Shown: positions 43,243-51,194, counted from the stretch's first letter. The stretch is 64,000 nucleotides of DNA from an uncultured Lysobacteraceae bacterium (GCA_902825775.1 CADECF010000002.1:62001-126000); one strand, 5' to 3'. The notes: a model not told the origin generated them from the letters alone. Numbers and translations are program-made.

Positions 43243-44643
43243 ATGGGAACCCATCTTTCCTTCGACACGGCGATGCTGCGTACCTACGACCGACCGGGGC
43301 CGCGGTATACCTCGTACCCGACCGTTCCGCAGTTTTCCAACGAATTCGGCGAAAGCGACTTGCGCCTGGCGGCGAAGGCGAGCAACGAGGAGCCGATCCC
43401 GCGCCGGCTGTCCTTGTACGTGCATGTGCCGTTCTGCGCGAGCCCGTGCTTCTATTGCGGCTGCAACCGCATCATCACCCGGGATCCGGCGCGCGGCGAG
43501 ATCTACCTGACGCGGCTCTATCGGGAAATCGCGATGACCGCAGAATTGTTCGATCGAGATCGGGAAGCGATCCAACTTCATCTCGGCGGCGGGACGCCGA
43601 ACTTTCTGTCACCGACCCAGTTGGGCGAATTGGTGAGTGCATTGCGCTCCCATTTCAGGTTCTCGGAATCGGCCGGCAGAGACTTTTCGATCGAGCTCGA
43701 CCCGCGTTGCGTATCGCCCGACGACGTGGCCGAACTGGCGATGCTGGGATTCAACCGCACCAGCCTCGGCGTACAGGATTTCGATCCGGATGTGCAGGCC
43801 GCGGTCAACCGCATCCAGTCGGTGGAGGAGACTCTGGCGATCATCGAAGCCTGTCGCCGTCATGGCATGCGCTCGGTCAATGTCGACTTGATCTACGGGC
43901 TGCCGAAGCAGACCGTCGCGGGGTTCGCGCGGACGCTGGATACGGTGATCGCGGCGCGGCCGGACCGGCTGGCCGTGTACAGCTACGCGCATCTGCCCGA
44001 GTTGTTCAAACTGCAGCGGCGGATCGATTCGGCCGACCTGCCTTCTTCCGAGGCCAAGCTGGGCCTGCTGCAGTTGGCGATCGAAAAGTTGACCGCGGCC
44101 GGCTACGTCTACATCGGCATGGACCATTTCGCATTGCCGGACGACGATCTCGCCATCGCACAGGCGCATGGTGGGTTGCACCGGAATTTCATGGGCTATA
44201 CCACGCATGCCGATACCGACCTCGTGGGGCTCGGCGTCAGCGCGATCAGCCATATAGGAGATTGCTACAGCCAGAATCCGCGCGACCTGCCCAGTTGGCA
44301 GGCCGCCATCGACGACGGCCGCCTACCCGTGTTTCGCGGCATGCGTCTGAGCGAGGACGACCAACTGCGCGCCGACTTGATCCAAGGACTGATGTGCCAG
44401 GGCGAAGTGCCGGTTGCCCCATTGGAGCGCCGCTACGGCATCGATTTCGGGGACTATTTCGCCGAATCGCTGGAAAAATTGCGGCCCTTAGCAGCGGACG
44501 GGCTGGTTCGGATCAAGCCCGGAAAGATCGTGGCGACTTCGCAAGGACGGTTGTTGCTGCGCAATATAGCGATGTGTTTCGATCGATATCTTCACGAAAA
44601 GCCGTCCATCGATGCGCCAGTGCGATTCTCCCGCGCTATCTGA
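43243..44643 (+). CDS. hemN: Oxygen-independent coproporphyrinogen III dehydrogenase
   Basis: A 466-residue radical-SAM enzyme that makes protoporphyrinogen IX from coproporphyrinogen III without O2, needed for heme under anoxia. The motif C65-x3-C69-x2-C72 (FCASPCFYCGCNR) binds the 4Fe-4S cluster and SAM. The N-terminus DRPGPRYTSYPTVPQF is typical. The C-terminal part has FRGMRLSEDDQ and the HemN C-domain with a basic LIQGLM. Full length. It lies 19 bp upstream of the FNR gene, a linkage common in proteobacteria. Confidence 0.96.
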   Translation: MGTHLSFDTAMLRTYDRPGPRYTSYPTVPQFSNEFGESDLRLAAKASNEEPIPRRLSLYVHVPFCASPCFYCGCNRIITRDPARGEIYLTRLYREIAMTAELFDRDREAIQLHLGGGTPNFLSPTQLGELVSALRSHFRFSESAGRDFSIELDPRCVSPDDVAELAMLGFNRTSLGVQDFDPDVQAAVNRIQSVEETLAIIEACRRHGMRSVNVDLIYGLPKQTVAGFARTLDTVIAARPDRLAVYSYAHLPELFKLQRRIDSADLPSSEAKLGLLQLAIEKLTAAGYVYIGMDHFALPDDDLAIAQAHGGLHRNFMGYTTHADTDLVGLGVSAISHIGDCYSQNPRDLPSWQAAIDDGRLPVFRGMRLSEDDQLRADLIQGLMCQGEVPVAPLERRYGIDFGDYFAESLEKLRPLAADGLVRIKPGKIVATSQGRLLLRNIAMCFDRYLHEKPSIDAPVRFSRAI

Positions 44644-44662
44644 AGGCAGCGCCGACTACGGC

Positions 44663-45415
44663 ATGAGCCGCAGCGCATTCCCGCGCGTAGACGGTCGAAC
44701 GTTCGCTGACGACGGCGACTCGCTGCATTTTTGTTCGACATGCGCTTTCTCGCAGGCCTGCATGTCGGAAGGCATGGACAAGCGCGCATTGTCGGACCTG
44801 CATGTGCTGGTCGAGCACGTCGGCCCGTTGCGCGCGGGAGAGCACGTCTTCCGCGAGGGCGATCCATTCGAGGTCATCGCCGCGGTGCGCGCGGGCACGG
44901 TCAAAACCTACGTCGTCGATCCGGACGGGCGCGAGCATGTGCTCGGCTTCCACCTCCCGGGCGAGGTGATAGGACTGAATGCGATCGATGGCGAGCACTA
45001 TCCTTGCAACGCGGTGGCATTGGATACGGTAATGCTGTGCCGGTTTTCGTTCCCGAAAATATCGGTTCTTGCGGCCAAACTCCCTGGGTTGCAGAAGCAT
45101 TTGTTTCGCCTGTTGAGTCGCGACATTGGCCGCGCCGTGATGCTCGCGGGGGATTGGACGGCGGACCAACGCATGGCCGCCTTCCTGATTGGCATCTCCC
45201 GCCGCTTGGCAGCACGCGGTTTCTCGCCGCTACGTTTCCAACTAACCATGGCCCGCACCGATATCGCGAATTACCTCAGGCTGGCGCCGGAAACTGTCAG
45301 CCGCGTCTTGAAGCGGTTCCAAGAAGATGGGCTGCTGCAGGTGGATCGTCGCGAAGTGGAACTGGTCGGCATGGTCCGTTTGGAAGCCTTGGCAGGAGCG
45401 GTACTGCGGGCCTAA
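44663..45415 (+). CDS. fnr: FNR-type oxygen-sensing regulator
   Basis: A 250-residue FNR/ANR orthologue. The iron-sulfur Cys are present: C24, C27 and C33 (FCSTCAFSQAC) and C115 (YPCNA). A cyclic-nucleotide-like barrel follows (about 50-150). The recognition helix has APETVSRVLKRFQ with E210, S213 and R214, the residues FNR uses to read TTGAT half-sites. The ATG at 44663 is chosen as it follows the hemN stop; an upstream in-frame ATG at 44612 would overlap hemN by 32 bp. It is the expected activator of the boxes in this window. Confidence 0.93.
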   Translation: MSRSAFPRVDGRTFADDGDSLHFCSTCAFSQACMSEGMDKRALSDLHVLVEHVGPLRAGEHVFREGDPFEVIAAVRAGTVKTYVVDPDGREHVLGFHLPGEVIGLNAIDGEHYPCNAVALDTVMLCRFSFPKISVLAAKLPGLQKHLFRLLSRDIGRAVMLAGDWTADQRMAAFLIGISRRLAARGFSPLRFQLTMARTDIANYLRLAPETVSRVLKRFQEDGLLQVDRREVELVGMVRLEALAGAVLRA

Positions 45416-45479
45416 GTGCTGGCGGTTCTGCGGGGCCTCTACTGCCGCGGTCATGAGATCGGCGGCTCGCTCTCCGAGC

Positions 45480-45521
45480 TTGATCTAGATCATGGTGGGG
45501 GAGGGCGCCCGAAGCGACCAT
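45480..45521 (+). promoter_or_regulatory. FNR-like promoter of the NO reductase gene
   Basis: Box TTGAT-CTAG-ATCAT at 45480-45493 (one mismatch), 22 bp, -10 GACCAT at 45516-45521 (weak). ATG 45492 overlaps the box, so the start at 45546 is preferred. Confidence 0.65.
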
Positions 45522-45545
45522 GCGTCGTCGAAAAGGGAGAACGTC

Positions 45546-47873
45546 ATGACCGATACGCGCAAGCTATGGCTGGGCTTGGCCGCCCTGCTGCTCGCTTCGT
45601 TCGCCGTGCTGCTGTGGGCCGGGGGTGAAATCTTCCGGGCTGCGCCGCCGGTACCGGAGCGGGTCGTGGCCGAGGACGGCACCGAGGTCTACACGCGGAA
45701 CGACATCCAGATCGGGCGCCAAGTCTGGCAGTCGATGGGCGGCATGCAACTGGGGTCGATCTGGGGTCATGGCGGCTACGTCGCGCCGGACTGGAGCGCG
45801 GACTGGCTGCATCGCGAAGCTACGGCGATGCTCGACCTCTGGGCCCGGCAGGACGGCGGCAGTGCAACCTACGCCCAGTTGTCGGCCGAGGAACAGGCCG
45901 CGCTTCGCGGCCGCTTGCAGGAAGTGATGCGGCGCAATACCTACGATCAGGCGACCGGTACGATCACGCTCGGCCGCGACCGCGTGGCCGCACTGTCGAA
46001 CGTCGCCGCGCACTACGAAAGCTTGTTTGGCAACGATCCGTCCACGCGCGAGCTGCGCGAAGCCTATGCGATGAAGGAAAACACGGTACCCGACGCCGCG
46101 CATCGGCGCGCGCTCACCGCGTTCTTCTGGTGGACGGCGTGGGCAGCGGGCACCGAGCGCCCGCCTGCGGCTGGCGATGAAATGGTGCCGGATCAAGCGG
46201 GCGTTCCCGACAAGCGCGTCACATACACCAACAATTGGCCGAACGAGCCGCTGATCGGCAATGCACCGCCACCGCCGCTGTGGGTCTGGTCGGCCTTCAG
46301 CGTATTGTTCTTGCTGGCCGGCATCGGCCTGCTCGGGTGGCACCATGCCCGCACGCACGACCGCGAAGAATCGCCCCCGTTGCCGGCGACCGATCCGTTG
46401 GCCACACTGCGCATCACACCGTCGATGCGCGCCACGGCCAAGTACTTCTGGGTGGTGCTGGCGCTATTCCTGGTGCAGATCCTGCTCGGCGCCATGACTG
46501 CGCACTATCAGATCGAAGGTCAGCAGGCTTACGGATACGCGCTATCGGATGTGCTGCCGTACTCGATCACGCGCACCTGGCACACGCAGTTGGCGGTGCT
46601 GTGGATCGCTGTGGCTTGGCTGGGAACCGGCTTGTATATCGCGCCGGCGATGTCGGGGCACGAGCCGAAGTTCCAGCGTTTCGGTGTGAACTTCCTCTTT
46701 GTCTGTCTGCTGATCATCGTGGTCGGCTCGTTCGCTGGCCAATGGTTGGCGGTGATGCAGAAGTTGGGCTTGGCCAATAACTTCTGGTGGGGGCATCAGG
46801 GCTGGGAATACGCCGACATGGGCAGGTTCTGGCAATGGTTCCTCTTCGTCGGTCTGCTGCTATGGCTGACCCTGGTCGGCCGCGCGCTGTGGCCGGTGCT
46901 GCGAGGGCCGCAGAGCGACACCAAAGCGATCGTGGGACTACTGTTCCTGTCTACCGTCTGCATCGGCCTGTTCTTCGGCGCTGCGCTGATGTGGGGCGAG
47001 CATACCCACATCTCCGAGGTCGAATACTGGCGCTGGTGGCTTGTGCATCTGTGGGTGGAAGGTTTCTTCGAGGTGTTCGCCACCGCGGTGATGGCGTTGA
47101 TCTTCGTCCGGCTGGGGCTGGTGCAAGCCAAATCGGCGACGACCGCGGTGCTGTTCGCGACCATCGTATTCATGGCCGGCGGCGTACTGGGTACCCTGCA
47201 TCACCTGTACTTCGTCGGCACGCCGACGGCGGTAGTGGCACTGGGCGCCAGTTTCAGCGCGCTGGAAGTGGTTCCGCTGGCCTACATCGGCTTCGAGGCG
47301 TATCACACCTACAAGCTGGGCCATGCCACGCCATGGATGGCGCGTTACCGCTGGCCAATCCTGTTCTTCGTCGCGGTATCGTTCTGGAATCTGGTGGGCG
47401 CGGGTCTGTTCGGTTTTCTGATCAACCCGCCCCTATCGCTGTACTTCATGCAGGGTCTGAATCTGACGCCGCTGCACGGCCATACCGCGCTGTTCGGCGT
47501 GTACGGCATGCTCGGCATCGCGCTGGTGCTGTTCTGCATGCGCGGCCTGCGAGGGCAGATGCAGTGGGACACGCGGGCACTGAAGACGGCATTCTGGTGT
47601 CTCAACATCGGTTTGGCGCTGATGGCGCTGCTGACCCTGCTACCGCTGGGCACGATGCAGTTGCTTGCGGCGATCGAGCACGGCTACGCCTATGCGCGTT
47701 CAGCCGAGTTCATGCAGAAGCCCATCGTCGAACTACTGGTGTGGATGCGGGTACCGGGCGACACCATCTTCAGCGTCGGTGCACTGGCGTTGACATGGTT
47801 CATCTTCCGATTGTGGGTGGCGCCGAAGCGCGATCCGGCCCTGGAAGGCCAGCCCGAAGGTGCTGATTGTTGA
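45546..47873 (+). CDS. norB: Quinol-dependent nitric oxide reductase (qNor)
   Basis: A 775-residue single-subunit NO reductase that turns two NO into N2O with quinol as donor. Compared with cNor NorB (about 450 residues) it has an N-terminal helix plus a 200-residue periplasmic domain (about 35-240, ARNDIQIGRQVWQSMGGMQL-type region), the qNor hallmark. Metal-site His are visible in HTQLAVLWIAV (about 350), NFWWGHQGWEY, HLWVEGFFEVF (His and Glu for FeB, about 505) and GTLHHLYFVG (about 560). 13-14 helices. ATG 45546 has AGGGAGA upstream. Confidence 0.95.
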   Translation: MTDTRKLWLGLAALLLASFAVLLWAGGEIFRAAPPVPERVVAEDGTEVYTRNDIQIGRQVWQSMGGMQLGSIWGHGGYVAPDWSADWLHREATAMLDLWARQDGGSATYAQLSAEEQAALRGRLQEVMRRNTYDQATGTITLGRDRVAALSNVAAHYESLFGNDPSTRELREAYAMKENTVPDAAHRRALTAFFWWTAWAAGTERPPAAGDEMVPDQAGVPDKRVTYTNNWPNEPLIGNAPPPPLWVWSAFSVLFLLAGIGLLGWHHARTHDREESPPLPATDPLATLRITPSMRATAKYFWVVLALFLVQILLGAMTAHYQIEGQQAYGYALSDVLPYSITRTWHTQLAVLWIAVAWLGTGLYIAPAMSGHEPKFQRFGVNFLFVCLLIIVVGSFAGQWLAVMQKLGLANNFWWGHQGWEYADMGRFWQWFLFVGLLLWLTLVGRALWPVLRGPQSDTKAIVGLLFLSTVCIGLFFGAALMWGEHTHISEVEYWRWWLVHLWVEGFFEVFATAVMALIFVRLGLVQAKSATTAVLFATIVFMAGGVLGTLHHLYFVGTPTAVVALGASFSALEVVPLAYIGFEAYHTYKLGHATPWMARYRWPILFFVAVSFWNLVGAGLFGFLINPPLSLYFMQGLNLTPLHGHTALFGVYGMLGIALVLFCMRGLRGQMQWDTRALKTAFWCLNIGLALMALLTLLPLGTMQLLAAIEHGYAYARSAEFMQKPIVELLVWMRVPGDTIFSVGALALTWFIFRLWVAPKRDPALEGQPEGADC

Positions 47874-47880
47874 TTCGCCG

Positions 47881-47906
47881 TGCGCCCGGCAGAAGTGCCG
47901 GGCGCA
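47881..47906 (+). terminator. Perfect hairpin between norB and the CCGGCGG gene
   Basis: An 11-bp perfect stem (TGCGCCCGGCA and its complement) with a GAAG loop, seven bases after the norB stop. No T-run follows, so it is more likely an mRNA-stability or attenuating hairpin than a full terminator. Confidence 0.6.
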
Positions 47907-47939
47907 TTCACTATCGCCTCTCACGACAGAGCTAAGGCC

Positions 47940-48179
47940 ATGCAGTTCCAACTTCAAGTCGATGGCCATTCGCCGGACCTGGCGGCAATCGAATTCGCGA
48001 TCGCTGCACTGGACCCAGCCATCCTGCTCGATCTCGACCCCTTCGGCCGGACCATCAGAATCTCCACCTCATTGACCGATACCGAATTGCTCGCTTGCCT
48101 TAGGCTCGCGGGGGCGCCCGCAGCTCCAGAACAGCTTACGCGCTTGCCTTCGCAGTGCTGCGGAGGTTGCGGCGGATGA
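47940..48179 (+). CDS. Small cysteine-tailed protein of the NO cluster
   Basis: A 79-residue protein. The first 65 residues look like a small ferredoxin-like/HMA-type fold (MQFQLQVDGHSPDLAAIEFA, then ILLDLDPFGRTIRISTSLTD) but lack the CxxC of heavy-metal domains. The C-terminus is LPSQCCGGCGG, three Cys in seven residues, suited to metal or cluster binding. An AAGG lies five bases before the ATG. It lies between norB and nnrS, 4 bp before the latter. I do not recognise a named family; a metal-handling or maturation role for NO reductase is a guess. Confidence 0.75.
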   Translation: MQFQLQVDGHSPDLAAIEFAIAALDPAILLDLDPFGRTIRISTSLTDTELLACLRLAGAPAAPEQLTRLPSQCCGGCGG

Positions 48180-48183
48180 TGCG

Positions 48184-49398
48184 ATGACTAACGCAATATC
48201 GCCGCGTCTGCTCGCCCAGGCTCCGCACCGACTGATGTTCTTCATTGGTGCGACCAACCTATTGCTGGCGATGACGTGGTGGGCAATGTGGCTCGCAGAT
48301 GTGCGCTGGCAGACGTTCGGGTTGCGTCAGCCGCAGGTTTGGGCGGGTTGGCTGCATGCATTCGTGATGCAGTACCAGATGTTGCCGAGCTTCATCTTCG
48401 GTTTCCTGTTGACTGTATTTCCGCGTTGGATGGGATTGCCCGACTTGCCGTGCTGGCGCTACCTGCCGGTCGGCGCCGGGCTGTTCGGCGGCCAGTTGGC
48501 GACCATCGCCGGGGCCTTTGGTTATCCGCCCGGAATCATCATCGTGGGTTTCTGGCTGACGTTGGCGGGCTGGTTGGTGGGCACCTTCACCCTCGGGCCC
48601 ATGCTTCTGCGGGAGCAGGGCGCTACTTGGCATGCGCGAACCTGCTTCGCCGGCTTGTTGCTGGGGGTCGCCGGCCTACTGGCCTGGGCTGCGTTCTTGC
48701 ACGGCGGCGATGCGCGTTGGGCGTTCGCCAGCATCAAGCTGGGAACGTTCGGCCTGTTGCTGCCGGTGTATTTCACCGTCGCGCACCGGATGTTCCCATT
48801 CTTTGCGGGCAACGTTGTCGTCGGCTATGTGGCGTGGCGCCCGCTGTGGCTGCTCGGCGCTGTGCTGGTGTTGTCCTTCTCGCACTTGGCGCTGGAGCTG
48901 GTTCACGCCTATGCGTGGTTATGGCTGGCAGACGTACCACTGCTGGCGCTGTTGCTGCTGGCGCTCTGGAAATGGTGGCCGCGCGGCAAGGCGCCGGCAT
49001 TGCTCAATGTGCTGTTCATTGGCTTGGCATGGCTGCCGGCGGCAATCGCGCTATATGCGTTTCAAAGCATCGCATATGAGCTGACCGGTTCGTTCTTGCT
49101 CGGTCGTGCGCCGGCGCACGCGCTTTTCGTGGGCTTCTTCGGCAGCGTGCTGGTGGCGATGGTGACGCGGGTGACACAAGGGCACTCCGGCCGCAAGCTG
49201 GTGATGCCGAAAGCAGCCTGGTTTGCGTTTGCGACGATCCAGCTGGTCGCGTTGATGCGCATCTTTGCCGAGGTACTTCCCGACGGCATGGCTTGGCAGG
49301 CCGTTGCGGCATTAGGGTGGTTGGCGGCGTTCGCGCCTTGGGTCGCCCGGATCGGCAGGATCTATCTCTCTCCACGCGTTGACGGCAAGCCCGGATGA
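48184..49398 (+). CDS. nnrS: NnrS heme-copper-type membrane protein
   Basis: A 404-residue protein with 12 predicted membrane helices, of the NnrS family that protects cells from nitrosative stress. Visible family features: HRLMFFIGATNLLLAMTWWA (about 15-34), LHAFVMQYQMLPSFIFGFLL (about 58-77), and HRMFPFFAGNVV (His near 202). The conserved His are thought to bind heme and copper. It begins 4 bp after the Cys-tailed protein and overlaps the next gene by 4 bp (ATGA). Confidence 0.93.
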   Translation: MTNAISPRLLAQAPHRLMFFIGATNLLLAMTWWAMWLADVRWQTFGLRQPQVWAGWLHAFVMQYQMLPSFIFGFLLTVFPRWMGLPDLPCWRYLPVGAGLFGGQLATIAGAFGYPPGIIIVGFWLTLAGWLVGTFTLGPMLLREQGATWHARTCFAGLLLGVAGLLAWAAFLHGGDARWAFASIKLGTFGLLLPVYFTVAHRMFPFFAGNVVVGYVAWRPLWLLGAVLVLSFSHLALELVHAYAWLWLADVPLLALLLLALWKWWPRGKAPALLNVLFIGLAWLPAAIALYAFQSIAYELTGSFLLGRAPAHALFVGFFGSVLVAMVTRVTQGHSGRKLVMPKAAWFAFATIQLVALMRIFAEVLPDGMAWQAVAALGWLAAFAPWVARIGRIYLSPRVDGKPG

Positions 49399-49796
49399 TC
49401 GAGTTTTACCCGCAGATCAAGCAGTTCCACATTTTCGTCGCCCTACTCAGCGGGTCTATCTTCGCCTTGCGCGGCGCTTTTGCGCTGGCCGGCGCGAAAT
49501 GGCCGATGGCATCGCCCGTGAAATGGCTGAGCTACACCGTCGATACCTCCTTGCTGACCGCGGCGCTGATGTTGTTGACCATCTTGCCGTGGGCGATGTT
49601 TGGCAATGGATGGCTACTGGTGAAGGTCATGTTGGTAGTCGTATACGTCGTGCTCGGCGTGTTTGCGATGCGTCGCGGCAGAACCCAGCGTATGCGGGCG
49701 ATGTGTTACGTATCCGCACTGCTTGTTTTCGGGATGATTTACGGCATCGCGCGTGCGCATCATCCGCTGGGTGTGTTCTTGCATCTGCTTGGCTGA
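49395..49796 (+). CDS. SirB2-family membrane protein
   Basis: A 133-residue protein with four membrane helices, matching the SirB2 family (IKQFHIFVALLSGSIFALRG at about 8-27, LSYTVDTSLLTAALMLL at 45-61, and a final HHPLGVFLHLLG). His residues in helices 1 and 4 could bind heme. Proteins of this family frequently follow nnrS. ATGA overlap with nnrS shows coupling. Function unproven. Confidence 0.85.
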   Translation: MIEFYPQIKQFHIFVALLSGSIFALRGAFALAGAKWPMASPVKWLSYTVDTSLLTAALMLLTILPWAMFGNGWLLVKVMLVVVYVVLGVFAMRRGRTQRMRAMCYVSALLVFGMIYGIARAHHPLGVFLHLLG

Positions 49797-49809
49797 GGTG
49801 GCGCGCGAC

Positions 49810-49953
49810 TCAGCCGGCTTTCGGCCGATCTTCGGCAGCTGTGGACGGAACTCGGCAATCGATCCCAGCCGCGTCCAGCGCCTCGCATAGGCCGCTGTCG
49901 GCTCGCAGGCCGCCTTCAAACTCCAGTGCGAGAAAGTCGTATCCAGTTTCCAT
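49810..49953 (-). CDS. Small hypothetical protein divergent from AOX
   Basis: A 47-residue frame in the sirB2-AOX intergenic region (357 bp). ATG 49953 has GGAGG eight bases upstream. The product is acidic with two Cys (METGYDFLALEFEGGLRADS at the start). An imperfect FNR-like box (50004-50017) lies upstream in the right orientation. No family recognised. An alternative ATG lies two codons earlier. Confidence 0.4.
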   Translation of the reverse strand: METGYDFLALEFEGGLRADSGLCEALDAAGIDCRVPSTAAEDRPKAG

Positions 49954-50003
49954 CGACATTACCTCCGAGGCTCGCAGGAAACCGCGTTTCGACCTAGAGC
50001 GCC

Positions 50004-50017
50004 ATGACCTGGGTCAA
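50004..50017 (-). promoter_or_regulatory. Imperfect FNR/DNR-like box upstream of the small ORF
   Basis: ATGAC-CTGG-GTCAA, one mismatch from the palindrome. A weak -10 (TTTCCT, 49976-49981) lies 22 bp away. It could also assist the divergent AOX promoter. Confidence 0.45.
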
Positions 50018-50061
50018 GCGATCCCAGGCAAACCGAAATGTAGGGTTGCAACGCAGCCTCA

Positions 50062-50103
50062 TTGACCCAGATCAAGCGCCGCTGGGGATGCAACGCGTAC
50101 CTT
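50062..50103 (+). promoter_or_regulatory. FNR/DNR-type promoter of the alternative oxidase gene
   Basis: Box TTGAC-CCAG-ATCAA at 50062-50075, 22 bp, -10 TACCTT at 50098-50103, giving a leader of about 45 nt. Confidence 0.75.
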
Positions 50104-50153
50104 GGACACATCGGCGTCTACCCGCCAACAGCTCTTAGATCAAGGGTCGTTTC

Positions 50154-50831
50154 ATGAATGCTTTGATTACTCCTGTCGTCCAAACTCCGGACGACATCGT
50201 GCTGGATAGCCATCAGCCCACTCGCGATTGGTCCGATCGCGTCGCCTACGGCATAACCCGCGGGCTGCGTTTTATGGCCGACACCTTCTTCGCCAAGCGT
50301 TACGGCAACCGCGCGATCGTGCTGGAGACGGTGGCTGCTGTGCCAGGCCTGGTCGGTGCGGCCCTGATCCACCTTCGTTGCCTGCGGTGGATGAAGTACG
50401 ACCACGGCTGGATCCGCGCGCTTATGGAAGAAGCCGAGAACGAGCGTATGCATCTGATGACCTTCATCGAGATCGCGCGGCCGAATTTGGTGGAGCGCGC
50501 CCTCGTGTTGGTGGCGCAGGCGGGCTTCTTTACTTTCTTCCTGCTGCTGTACTTAGCGTCGTCCCGCACCGCCCACCGCTTGGTTGGTTACTTCGAAGAG
50601 CAGGCGGTGGTGAGCTATAGCCAGTACCTGCGGGAGATCGATAGCGGACGCGTCGCGAACGTGCCCGCGCCAAAGATCGCCATCGACTACTGGCAGTTGC
50701 ACGCCGGCGCGCGCCTGCGCGAGGTCGTCCTCGCTGTGCGCGCCGACGAGGCCGGTCATCGCGACGTCAATCACGGCTTCGCCAACGAGTTGCGACCGGC
50801 GCGGGGAGGGTCGGCGCCGCTGGCCCGGTGA
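50154..50831 (+). CDS. aox: Alternative oxidase (diiron quinol oxidase)
   Basis: A 225-residue membrane-associated diiron oxidase that oxidises quinol and reduces O2 to water without proton pumping. All diiron ligands are visible: E58 (LETVAAVPG), E97 and H100 (ENERMHL), E148/E149 (YFEEQAV), E199 and H202 (ADEAGHRDVNH). It lacks the plant-type mitochondrial leader and dimer-Cys region. AOX is cyanide- and NO-resistant, which suits its place between the nnrS and nirK groups. An FNR-type box precedes it and a strong terminator follows. Confidence 0.95.
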   Translation: MNALITPVVQTPDDIVLDSHQPTRDWSDRVAYGITRGLRFMADTFFAKRYGNRAIVLETVAAVPGLVGAALIHLRCLRWMKYDHGWIRALMEEAENERMHLMTFIEIARPNLVERALVLVAQAGFFTFFLLLYLASSRTAHRLVGYFEEQAVVSYSQYLREIDSGRVANVPAPKIAIDYWQLHAGARLREVVLAVRADEAGHRDVNHGFANELRPARGGSAPLAR

Positions 50832-50856
50832 GCCCCGCCGGCCAGCATTCGCGCGC

Positions 50857-50880
50857 AGGGCCCTTCGGGGCCCTTTTTTT
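50857..50880 (+). terminator. Rho-independent terminator after AOX
   Basis: Stem AGGGCCC (50857-50863) and GGGCCCT (50868-50874), TTCG loop, seven T (50874-50880). A textbook hairpin 25 bp after the stop. Confidence 0.95.
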
Positions 50881-50908
50881 GTGCGTTTTTCGGGCCCGAC
50901 TGGCGGGC

Positions 50909-50972
50909 ATGATCTAGATCAAGAAGAGAGCTCGCGGACGGGCCCGGCTCCGTCGGAGTTGACCTAGATCAG
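50909..50972 (+). promoter_or_regulatory. Two imperfect FNR-like boxes upstream of the nirK operon
   Basis: ATGAT-CTAG-ATCAA (50909-50922) and TTGAC-CTAG-ATCAG (50959-50972), each with one mismatch, 50 bp apart. The second is followed at 22 bp by CAGACT (50995-51000), a weak -10. Dual sites may allow control by two regulators. Confidence 0.65.
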
Positions 50973-51041
50973 GGCCGCTATGCGGCCGGAAACCCAGACT
51001 GCGCGCAACACTAAGGCGCAACTCCAGGGAGTTCGGTCGAT

Positions 51042-51194
51042 ATGAAAACCGCCAGTTTCAATCGCGCATGGTTAGCGGCTCCGGTCCTCGTGGCCGTGCT
51101 TGCCGCGCTGTGCATCGTATGGCTAGGCACGCGCGGTTCGGACGCCAGGCCGGTAGCAGCTGCGCAGCCGACCGCAATGACAGTGCCTTTCTGA
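51042..51194 (+). CDS. Small single-helix membrane protein preceding nirK
   Basis: A 50-residue frame: basic N-terminus ([10 protein letters not shown]), one membrane helix ([19 protein letters not shown], about 11-29) and a short periplasmic tail. Its TGA overlaps an in-frame ATG of nirK at 51194 (TGATG). It is first in the operon after the FNR-like boxes. No family recognised. Confidence 0.5.
   Translation: MKTASFNRAWLAAPVLVAVLAALCIVWLGTRGSDARPVAAAQPTAMTVPF

Noticed and set aside
43122-44666. A 514-codon frame covering hemN
   Set aside because: Same-strand alternative frame of hemN; the hemN frame has all radical-SAM motifs and this one has none.
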